DNA of 64,000 bases, taken from the NCBI GenBank assembly GCA_025529335.1, contig JAMYHX010000019.1, positions 1-64,000 of the forward strand, written 5' to 3'. The notes beneath the pieces are model-generated. The model was not told the DNA's origin, made no database searches, and saw only the letters and a list, made by a program, of their open reading frames with translations. Every line of letters begins with the position of its first letter. The stretch's first letter is position 1. This stretch comes from Rhizopus sp. PT2906. Lineage: Eukaryota; Mucoromycota; Mucoromycetes; Mucorales; Rhizopodaceae. Below are positions 47,709-57,086 of this stretch, piece by piece. The translations under genes were made by a program, and so were the position numbers.

Positions 47709-48751
47709 TTTTACTTACTGTTGGGTTCTCTTTGTGGGCACTCCGATGTACGACCAACAATCCTCTTGTTATCGTCCAAACATCGTAGAGTAGCATTTTT
47801 CTCCCCTTGCAGACGAACTTTCTTTTTCCTTTTGAACATAAAAAAAGTTAATGTTATTTAATGTTAGAAATACAATGATCTGCTTACTTATGATTACAAA
47901 CAAGCTTTTGTCTTTCGTATTTGTTCTCGAGACGTCGGTGGCATTTGGAACAGGCCACACTTGTCCTGAACTCATCAACAAGAATTACTAATGCCCTCTG
48001 GGCCAATGCTCTTTGAACTTTCTGTATATAAAATGAACATTAGCCTATTAAATAAAGTGATAAAGTTGCTATACTACTCTACCTTCACAAGGATGGAAGT
48101 ATGCCCTGCTTTTGTTCCAGTCAAGTTTGCATCGCCGTAGGCGATTACCGTTCGTTTTACTTCTTTTGCAACTATTCCACTTGCCTTTTTGGACGTATTC
48201 TTTACTTTCTTTCTTTTCTTTGAGTTTGTTCTGTGGGCAAGGGTATAAAGAGCACCAGCGGAAGTTTGGCCTAACACGAGATCACATATGTGGTTGTCTG
48301 CAACTTGTCTGTTTTGAACAAGGTATGCCTTCGTCTCACGATGACGATAGCCTTTCATAAAATCAAAAATTCTACAAGATACAAAACGATAAGTATGACA
48401 AATATGGTCACTCAATTACTTACTTTTTCGGTTTCCACCGATCACCCTCAAGTACTTCAGCAATTCATTACTATTGACAGAGTTCACTACAGGAATCTCA
48501 CTGTATACCTGCTGCATATCAGCTGCCTCTCTGTTTTTCAGTTCTACTTTCCTCGCCCACTCAAACCCTGAGCGCATCCTAACGAATCGTCAGTAAAAGT
48601 TTTTTTGGCATTAAACAGAAGATTATATAAACTAGCGTATACTTACTTGTATTCCACATTGCTAAACTTTGTAGTTTTTTCTTTAATTGTCTTCTTGTCT
48701 ACAGCTTCAGAAGCTGAGCAATCCGTCGCGACAAATATGTCTCTAAGACCT
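47709..48751 (-). pseudogene. Fanzor/TnpB-like RNA-guided nuclease remnant
   Basis: Five exon-like blocks on the minus strand: LRDIFVATDCSASEAVDKKT (a RuvC-I-like Asp), IKEKTTKFSNVEY, then FEWARKVELKNREAADMQQV, IPVVNSVNSNELLKYLRVIG, FDFMKGYRHRETKAYLVQNR, VKRTVIAYGDANLTGTKAGH (the VIAYGD.. strand that precedes the GH..VK loop in Fanzors), and ALVILVDEFRTSVACSKCHR. The DEFRTS..CS.C block fits the Fanzor arrangement of a catalytic Glu next to the zinc finger. The splice joins work except between the second and third blocks, where one base is out. After NHK no frame gives a second CxxC or a WNRDxNAA end; 47.6-47.7 kb is degraded. The N-terminal half is not recognisable above 48760. Confidence 0.55.
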
Positions 48752-49403
48752 ATGTATATTGTAAGTATTACTTGATATTTTCAAAATAATGTTCATAGAA
48801 AACCCATTTTTAATCCATTTGCTCACTATAAAAAGACCAAAGTTCATTGCATCTGCTCTCAAGATTGAAAGCTCTTCTGATACTTGTCAAAGTGTTTGCT
48901 ATGCATAAAAGTACAGTTATTTAATACTATTCATAACAGTAAGGGTGCTTATGATTTTAGGTTTTATTCTTACACGATATTCTTTATAGTCATTTTTAAT
49001 AAAGAAGATAGTTTGCATCTTCTCGAAATGCATTTATCTGAAGGATTTAGAACAATATCTTTTATAGTTTTTTTGCTTTTTAGGTAATGGAAGAGGGTTT
49101 GTAGAGGATGAAGCTCTTTTACCTATGTTATTAGTAATTCATGTAAGATATAGAACATATGAACACTTTACGAGGCATGTTGATATTACGAATGAAAGAG
49201 AAAAGAAAGGTACGACAACAATCTTGCTTTGTCGAATGCTTTGGACAACTTTTTTGACAACGTAATTGTTATTTATCGGAGGATCGATTAACTTTAATAT
49301 ATTTTCTTATCAAGCTTACAGGGATATAAATTAAAGTAGAACAAGTACGAATTAGAGATATATTGACAGAATTTGATATCCTAATAACGTTCTTTATTAG
49401 ATA

Positions 49404-49598
49404 AAGAGGATTATATGTACATGAACCTTCAAATGGTTTATTAAAGAAAAAAAGTGATTGTGGAAAATTATACATCAAGAGTCGAATGAAGCTAGAGGAA
49501 GACCACGAGCTGGATATCTTTGAAAAACCTTGTATGATTGCCATCTCACATGGAACAAGCGACTATATTGGCTTTGCAGTAAAGGAGCAAGACGATTA
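49404..49598 (+). CDS. Unrecognised C-terminal exon or gene remnant
   Basis: A 64-codon open stretch with good amino-acid composition: RGLYVHEPSNGLLKKKSDCG, KLYIKSRMKLEEDHELDIFE, KPCMIAISHGTSDYIGFAVK, ending at TAG. An earlier open piece at 49084-49200 (EALLPMLLVIHVRYRTYEHF) could be an upstream exon. It does not look like the adjacent MULE. No family is recognised. It could be the last exon of a small gene or of another relic. Confidence 0.35.
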
Positions 49599-49639
49599 GA
49601 TACCAGCTAGTCATTACCTAAGTAAAGACGACGATGTAG

Positions 49640-50609
49640 GAAAGTAGTAGAGCTGTATACTAGAAAGATCGACCATTTCATTCAAAAATTCAGTATATAC
49701 CCAGCATTTATGCTTTATTTTAAAAATTATTATTAGAGCACGAACGCGTCTTTAAGTGGGCCAGAGCCTACCAAATACAGATTTTCACCAATATGGAAAC
49801 CAACAACTATATTGAGAGTTGGCATAACCAATTGAAGACGAATTAATTGTAAATAAAAAGAAAAAGAAGGTTGGATCGATTAATCTTTATCCTGGTTGAT
49901 GATGTTCATGCCGATTTTATGCACAATACTGCAAGGATGGCTGCTAATATCGGACGTATGAGCTCAGAGGCTAGAGAGGCAAGAAAGAGAATGATTGCAG
50001 CAGAAGAAATCAATGAGCTGTCATTAGAAGATATGGTGCAGAAACTGTATATCGAAGAAGAAGTGTGCTATATTGTCAAGCCTTTCACTACGGAAGTTGT
50101 ATACGATATATCAACTGAACAAGGAATGATGACTGCATGCAATTGTATGGACTTTCAACGAAATAAGCGTGCCTGTAAGCATATGTATTTGGTTTATCGC
50201 TTCGATAAAAGCTGTGTGGTTTACAGCCAAGGTAGATTGTCACGATAGTAATAAGAGAAATGCTACAGTGTACTTATATTACCTAGAAATTGACTCTAGC
50301 TTGAGAGTTCATACGATGGGTAAGACAGCACTTATCCAGAATACTGTAGAGAATGATCATAGTGAAGTAGCTACTGATAGCTCTGATGTGCTTCAATCAG
50401 AAGTACCATCTGACGTTGGAGATAGAACGGATGAGGTGTTGACAAACATCACGAATATATGCAGACAAGCTTTAGAAAGCTGTATACATTTAACTTCTGA
50501 AAATAAGGACAGACTGTCACAAATATATAATGAACTAAGACAGTTGTTGTCAGCAAATGAAGAGATACAGCTTCCATCAAATATAAATTTGCAAACACAA
50601 AGAAGATAA
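49640..50609 (+). pseudogene. Decayed MULE-type transposase with SWIM zinc finger
   Basis: Ordered pieces on the plus strand: HFIQKFSIYPAFMLYFKN, then HERVFKWARAYQIQIFTNME, NYIESWHNQLKT, two stop codons within six codons, KRKRRLDRLIFILVDDVHAD, and the SWIM finger in TACNCMDFQRNKRACKHMYL (C-x-C-xn-C-x-H). This is the back half of a MULE/FAR1-like transposase of a type abundant in Mucorales. After the finger the frame at 50248 ends and a +1 frame continues with an acidic tail (VENDHSEVATDSSDVLQSEV) to 50609. The catalytic DDE region is not found upstream. It is disabled by stops. Confidence 0.75.
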
Positions 50610-50832
50610 AGCATAAAATAAACAAAATTCTTATTTCTTATTTCTAAGTCATACAAGTCAGCCACTCCAAATTTTAAAGTTCAGAAAGGGAAGCAAAATA
50701 AGTAAATCACAGTATGTCCTAAACGTCATCATATGTTTTTAAACTCCATCTGATTGTTGTTGAAGAGAAGGGATAGGATTTGCCTTGGCGACAATTTTTC
50801 GCTCTATTTTTTTTTTGTTCCCTTCTTACACT

Positions 50833-51252
50833 ATGATATCAGCAGCTCACCGTTCTCATGTTCAATCACTCTATAAGCGTTCATTGAAACTTTCACTTGA
50901 CTGGTACATTCAACGAGATTTATGGCGTCAAAAGGCTTTAGAAATTAGAGCCCGATTTGAACAAAATAAGCATGTCACTAATCCCAAGGAGATTCGAGCT
51001 CTTATCGAAAAGACAGAACAGGAACTTCAAGAATTCGCTCACCCTGATCCTTATAGATGTAAGACTAGTTGTAAGTTTGAATGTTCAATAATTAACAATA
51101 TGTCTATTAGTGCCCACTGGACCTGATGGTACTAAATGGGAACGTAATCTTCCTCCCATCATGGTAAGTTCTCTCTCTCCTTTCAAAATAAAATCATCAA
51201 ACAGCTTAAACTTTTGATATAGTTTGACAAATCTGCTGCTCATCACCATTAA
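50833..51252 (+). CDS. NDUFB9: NADH:ubiquinone oxidoreductase subunit B9 (complex I LYR protein)
   Basis: Three exons, 50833-51058, 51111-51163 and 51223-51252, give 102 residues. The protein shows the LYR-family fold: HRSHVQSLYKRSLKLSLDWY, then RDLWRQKALEIRARFEQNKH, PKEIRALIEKTEQELQEFAH, PDPYR, and after splicing LPTGPDGTKWERNLPP. This last stretch matches the PGG..YERN region of animal NDUFB9/B22. The protein is an accessory subunit of mitochondrial complex I and binds the acyl-carrier subunit. The start at 50833 (MISAAHRS) is preferred over 50785, which adds a hydrophobic T-rich leader. The last exon encodes only FDKSAAHHH. Confidence 0.88.
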
Positions 51253-51414
51253 GCTGGAACATGTACCATTGACATTAGCAAAATAAAAAATATAAAAGGC
51301 TATTTTGTGTTGTAAAAAAAGATGAATGATCACGTGAGTAAGAGCAGTCAAAGTTTAGAGTAGAAAATAGAGAGATAATAGATGGTATATTTTCTTTTTC
51401 TTTTTCTTTTTCCT

Positions 51415-51985
51415 ATGTCCTCTACTCTTTCTCGTCTTGAGACAGTAAAAGAACACTTGAAGGTATAAATGCAAAGCGCTTTTATGGTATCTAATAAAGG
51501 TGGGTTAATAATAGCCTAGTATGTCAACTACCCATAAGAGTCCTATTACTTGTCACGTCCTCATTGCATCCCTTGGTACGCCTGGTCAAGGAATTGACGT
51601 TAAAATTGAAAAATTAGATAATCAAGGATTCAATACACTCTCTACCGCGTAAGAGAAACAAAAAAAGAGAAGGGGGATTTTGAATTGATGTTTATATTAG
51701 CCAAACAAACAATGATGGACGATGCCCCAACTTGTTACCAAATGATTACAAGGTAGAAAAAGGCATTTATAGAGTCACCTTTGAGACGCAAGCCTATTTT
51801 CAAAAATTAGGACAAGCTTGCTTCTATCCTTATGTTCAGGTAATTAAAATATAAAAAAGAAGGGAAGGCTTGAAATGACTCTTTATTGAATTTAGATTGT
51901 GTTTGAAATCGATCATCCTGAGCAACATTATCATATTCCACTGTTAATTAGCCCTTATTCTTATACAACTTATCGTGGATCATAA
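51415..51985 (+). CDS. 5-hydroxyisourate hydrolase (transthyretin-like)
   Basis: Four exons, 51415-51462, 51515-51648, 51701-51839 and 51896-51985, give 136 residues. The core has ITCHVLIASLGTPGQGIDVK at its start, TNNDGRCPNLLP in the middle, FYPYVQIVFEI, then HYHIPLLISPYSYTTYRGS. The C-terminal YRGS is the hallmark that separates this enzyme from true transthyretin, and the catalytic His of the CHV segment, the Arg of DGRCP and the His of HYHIP are present. It hydrolyses 5-hydroxyisourate to OHCU in uric acid breakdown, probably in peroxisome or cytosol. I chose the ATG at 51415 because the 48-base exon (MSSTLSRLETVKEHLK) joins in frame; a shorter form could start at 51521. Confidence 0.92.
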
Positions 51986-52930
51986 AAATATAGCAACTAT
52001 ATTTTCTACTTGTATATTATTCATCTGTGTGACTTGAAATAAATACTGCATTTTTATTAATTATTGACATTAATTTTATAAAATGTTGTCATAAAATAAA
52101 AAAATTATTTGCGTAAAAAGACGACAAAGAAAAATATGTTTGAATAAAACGACATCTTGTCAAAAGAGAGAGATAATGAGTATATGTAGAAAAAAGAGAG
52201 AAAAAGTATGTTAGTATTAGAGCATATGTATCCTAATATTGGTTTTACTTACCACCAAGGTGCATTCTGGGGAGGGTAGCGATACCTATCCAGGATAGTT
52301 TAAACAAAAAAAAAAAAAAGAACGGAGGAATATGCATTGCCAAATATGACTACATGTTCTTCTGATTTCATGAAGGGCTATTTTCAATATTAAGTCAATT
52401 TCAACTCCAAGACAGCCCACCTGTTAATATTACGAAAATATTCTTGGCGACGACGAATTTACATTTCATACAACATGAATTTTGTTCTCATCATGGGTGT
52501 ATTTATTTTCGATCACAGGCGAATTTACTTTCCGGAAAGAGTGTATAACTAAAAGGTCAATGGTCTTTTCTGTAGTTTAGTGCCTTCATGTGCTTCTTGG
52601 ATGAAATGCATCATTGGTCCTCATTTCATCATTTTTTAAAGCATAATGCGATGCTGTAGTTAATAATAGTTCTTTTGGGGAATGTATGGTAGGGAAAAAA
52701 ACCTGATATTTTTATACAAAGCACTATTTATGTAGATATGCTTAGTATATATGCTGTCCATATCCCTTCAAGTAATCGATAATGTCCCCCTTTTTGTATT
52801 GCAATGATTAATAACAATACTGCTATCTGGATCTTTTTGAGATATACAAGAATATGGGTACAAGTAATGTGGAGACTAAAGATTATAATCTAAAGGTGTA
52901 CTTTCATATTGCCGTATTTGAACCAAAGTA
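51986..52930. other. Intergenic, no gene seen
   Basis: An AT-rich stretch from the end of the hydrolase gene to the left end of the TIR element. It has an A13 run near 52306 and no supported open frame. Confidence 0.6.
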
Positions 52931-53279
52931 CAGTGAATCCAACAGGCAATGTCGCTGCACAATTGAAATCAATTTTGTGCTTTCAGAAATGGAAGCCGTA
53001 TTTTCAGAAATCGTGTCGTTCCTTAGCACTCGAAAAAATATAAATCGCAGGTACCGCTTTCAGGTGTTTTTTTCTTTTTTTAATCTGTGCAAATTAACAT
53101 GAGCACAATATTTTTATATAAAGATGGATATGGCAATGTGGTTGATGAGAATGGTGGTTCTGAACTCACGGACTACATCGTTGATCAGAATGAATTTGTG
53201 GTTGGGACCATTGCCCACTCATTCTGAATATTTGAAGCATGTAGCTTGTGGTGAATCTTCTCGGACTTGCCCAAAACTG

Positions 53280-54190
53280 GTAGAAGAGTCAAGAGAGGAA
53301 GACATTCGTATGAAAAAAGCAAATATAAAACGGGACTATGTTCGCTATAGCGTACAAGATAAAGCTAAATTTTTTAATCTGAAGATTGACAAGTGTATGA
53401 GTGCATCAGCAGTAGCGAAACAGTTGGGCATTCATGCTCGAACTGCTCAGATGTGGGTTAATAATATAATGCGTGTCCTGATAACATTTTTGAGGATTGT
53501 GAAAAAGTAGGACGCAAGTGTATCTTGGCCAAATATCGAATATGCCTGTGCCCAAGTTCTTGCTAGATGCATCTTGGTGAATGAAAAGGCTGGACATGCC
53601 GTTCTTGTAAATATTCTCGAAGCCTATTGCTGTCTTCGCTCAGTGGATGTTCACCGCGAGCTCTCCGATTAGCATGGATCTATACCACCCCAACGTCATA
53701 TTACGAGAATGTCTGGCCATGCGGGTTGACTATCAGTGATGGAAAAAATTGACTATTGGAACACAAATGATGAGTGTTTTAATCACATCGACTACCCGCC
53801 TAAATATCAAGGAAGAACCAAAAGTTGGACCAAACACATGAACAGCAGATTTCCGATCCAAGAAAATCCGAATTTACATCGATCATGAAAGCTGGGAAAA
53901 GGCCGTGAAGCTCTCGAAGAATACCATGACAAGACAATTAGAACAATTCGATTGACCAGTCAGTTGCGACAGATTCGTTCACAATTTCACCGCCCTTCAT
54001 CGTATTACTTAATTTATGCATCAAGATTTTTGGCAACGCCATTCTCTTGCCAACCGCTCTCGGTATTTATCTTTGAGAATCATGAAAATGGGAACAACAA
54101 AACCGACTCTTACGAAAAAGCGTCTATGGTAGCCTCATGATTGTTCAAGCTAATTGAACGCTAGATTTTATTTGCAACCAAACCATCGTT
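53280..54190 (+). pseudogene. Decayed Tc1-like transposase, N-terminal HTH visible
   Basis: An open frame to 53510 holds YVRYSVQDKAKFFNLKIDKC then MSASAVAKQLGIHARTAQMW, a homeodomain-like HTH typical of Tc1/pogo transposases. Beyond it the reading breaks many times (stops near 53560, 53590 and 53740). Scraps such as CILAKYRI and the DQTHEQQISDPRKSEF region are all that remain. No DDE triad can be read. It belongs to the enclosing TIR element. Confidence 0.65.
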
Positions 54191-54639
54191 ATCAAAAACA
54201 CAAGTGGATCAACTGGTTTCTCAATATGCAACTGGAAAAATTCGAGATATACTTGTTAACATTTCATCATCTCTTACGGACACCGACGATATACTAATTT
54301 TGCACAACCGTGAATTGAACAATAGTTTAGCTCAACTTGCCTCACTTATGTCATCTGATATTGCAAAAGCCAACAAGTCATATGTCTTACCCAATATCCA
54401 AAAAAGATTGAAAGCTTTACAAGAGATATCTCCCGATTGCTTATGCTTCTTTTGTTCCAAGGTGGCCTTAGCCTTTTGTACCCTAACTTCTTCTACCAGT
54501 AGTCCTTTATCGGATAACAATAATCCTCGTTTTATTTTATGTATCCCTTATTTAAAATTTGCATTTCCTGTATTATATTCGAACTATTCCTCTCACATCT
54601 GGCCTCTTATGTTTCGTTCATATCACTGATCGTTCTCCA

Positions 54640-55660
54640 GTCTTACCGTCAACCCTCTAGCTCCGATTTTTGCACTTATGGACTGTTTGGGTCCATATTC
54701 CGCCGCTGATTCCCCATTGCCGTTGCCCATAATTCAACGCTTGCACATATCTGATGCCGCGGGAGCTGGTGTTCATACATTACCACAAGGAGAATCTAGC
54801 TCGCTTCTAAAGATGGTATTCCATTGACACCCTGGGATGCAGCATCTTATCGTCAAGGATGTGTATACTTACCAAGAATCCGACAACACCCTTTGTCCTC
54901 GAGCTGTAGAAGAATTGCATAGACATACCTTTCTCAGCAAAATATTCCTGAAAGCTGTACGCCGTCTCCAGCTCCAGCTGTTACCCTCTTTACGTCGCCC
55001 CCTTCGCGCGAACACTTCCGATCTTCTCATCGTCTGACACCACTATGGACCTCATGACTCTGATTACACCCAAGGATGGGTTTCAACAGTTTGCAACACA
55101 TTCCGCCAAACTTCGCGCCTACCTCTGCCACTTACTCTTTCCCCTACAGCCTCTTCCAACATCCGTACCTGCTCGTCATTGGCTTTACTTCTGGAAACTT
55201 TGCCTTCCCCAGCAGCCTAAACGGTGCGGTTTCGTATGTTGCACCGTAAAATTCCGTGTCGTCAGCCCTACACCGACTAATTCCGGACAAATTCCCGTCA
55301 TCTCTCTGCTTTCTCTGCTACAGAACTGAAGACACCATTCAACACTTTTTCTTTGAATGTCCTCTCAAAGAACCTGTTTGGAGTTTCTTGCTCCGTAAAT
55401 ATGCTCCCACTTCATCTGTCTAATTCTCTTTCCATCTTCGGGCTCATAGCTTCACCTAACCCAAGGGACGATCACCATCCTCTTCTCCAACTCGACTCAT
55501 TGTCGTTCTTCTTCTTTCTGGGGATCATCCTGCTTAATATTTGGAATGCTCACTGGATAACGTTTTTTCAGAATGTACCCTTCCTATAGTCTCGCATTGT
55601 CGAAACAAGTGATGCTGCGTTATGGCGATTTCAGTTTGAGCTGTTAGCCAGTGATGAATA
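54640..55660 (+). pseudogene. LINE fragment with reverse-transcriptase zinc-binding domain
   Basis: Across several frame changes: ILSSRMCILTK-type region near 54840, FTSGNFAFPSSLNG near 55190, LHRLIPDKFPSSLCFLC near 55270 and then TEDTIQHFFFECPLKEPVWS. The C-x2-C...H-x3-4-C pattern with W-F context is the zf-RVT domain found after the reverse transcriptase of LINEs. WRFQFELLASDE near 55630 marks the end of the protein. It is the 3' part of a LINE, inserted within the TIR element or captured by it. It is a different part of the protein from the 31.6-kb fragment. Confidence 0.7.
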
Positions 55661-56205
55661 GCTCTCCTTTGCCTTCTTTTGTTTGTTTCTCTCTTTGTTC
55701 TTATATTTCAACCACTCATATTTTTTATTGCATTTTATTCTTAAAATCCTGTGACTATATTTTATTTAATGAAATTAGGATAGTCTATAACTACTTTCCC
55801 CTACAAAAAATAAAGAGAAATCACTCTGTTTTTGGTGCCAAAATACGATTTTTTTTAATAAGAAATGTGATTTCTTTTTTATTAAAGGTCGGCGAAATAC
55901 AATACAATAAAAGCATACAATTGATCTTCTTTAAGCGAAGGTAAGAGATGGGAAAGGGAAGTAGGGGAAATAATATTTTGTATTTTCATATCTAATCTAG
56001 TAAAAGCACGAAATTGATTTCAATTGTCCAGCGACATTGCTTGTTGGATTCATTATATGTCTGTAATCAAATAAGTGATAGTGATCAACCGGCGTTTGAA
56101 ATCCTGTTGTATCTCTCATGCGCGCACTGTGGGGAATTTCCGTTCTGCACTTTAATTTCTAATTCCGAACTTTTCTCCCTTCTTCTTTTTCTTTATAATC
56201 TTCAA

Positions 56206-57086
56206 ATGGGTGAACAACAAATGACGCCAAGCGAACAATTCTTAGCGAAAAGATGGTTTATTATTGGCGCTTACCAAGCAGGAGCAACAGATAAAGTTAT
56301 TAGTAATATGGTTGGACTCAGTTCAGCATCTGTCCATAATGTCATCACTCAGTTTAAGAGAACTGGCTCTCCGGTTCGTAAAAGGTTACACCTGAATGAA
56401 AAAGGTAAATTAAAAAAATAGAAATATAGATATGAAAACTCATGACGATTAGCTACTGGATATGATGATCTTGGTCGCATCATTGATAGTGATGATGAAT
56501 TAGGAGTAAAAATTTCAATTATGTAAAATAGTGAGAAGGGGTCTGTAGTAACTATAACCTTGTGATTTTTTAGGAAAATGAATATAATGAAATCAGGCCT
56601 AAAAAGACAAGATCAAAGAGGCCTTCTGCCAAAGATGTGATAAACTATGTACTTCACAAAGCACAACAACATCAGCAACATCAACAACAACATGCAGAAG
56701 AAAGAGCTATCATGGCAGAAGAAGAGAAGATAAACATAAAACAGGAAGAGGAAGACGATAAAAAAGAGATGATGTTATATCAAAATAAATGGAGACCACC
56801 TACACCACCTTATCATCACTCACAACAAAAAGGACAATCATTTGATAATAGTAGTACAGCGCTCCTTTCGCCGCCCTTAACAGAACATAAACAAGCCGAA
56901 TGGACAATGGAGGAAGATAAGATACTGATGGCACATGTCTTGACTAGACTGACGAGTGAACGATGGCCAGAAGCAGTGGCCAAACTGAAAGGAAGACATG
57001 ATATAGTTGATTGCCAACAACGATGGGAGTTGTTGAAAGAACTTTTATTGAAAGGCGCAGATAAATCAGGCACCCGTGGATGGTAA
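56206..57086 (+). CDS. Myb/SANT-domain protein with an N-terminal transposase-like HTH
   Basis: Three exons, 56206-56404, 56453-56505 and 56574-57086, total 765 bases and 254 residues. Residues 10-60 form a helix-turn-helix (AKRWFIIGAYQAGATDKVIS then NMVGLSSASVHNVITQFKRT) like the DNA-binding domain of Tc1-type transposases. A Gln/His run and Glu/Lys-rich linker follow. A C-terminal SANT/Myb repeat reads EWTMEEDKILMAHVLTRLTS then ERWPEAVAKLKGRHDIVDCQ and QRWELL, with Trp spacing typical of Myb. It is probably a nuclear DNA-binding protein. Its last 21 bases overlap the end of the PX gene on the opposite strand. Confidence 0.8.

Larger units (their letters stand above)
52931..56055. mobile_element. 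3.1-kb Tc1-like TIR transposon, degenerate, with a nested LINE fragment
   Basis: The left terminus begins CAGTGAATCCAACAGGCAAT and the right terminus, in reverse complement, reads TAATGAATCCAACAAGCAAT. The match continues through GTCGCTG.ACAATTGAAATC and AATTT.GTGCTTT, about 53 bases with few mismatches. TA flanks both ends (52929-52930 and 56056-56057). Inside are a decayed transposase near the left end and a LINE fragment in the right half. The right end lies 150 bases upstream of the Myb gene, inside its promoter region. Confidence 0.85.
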
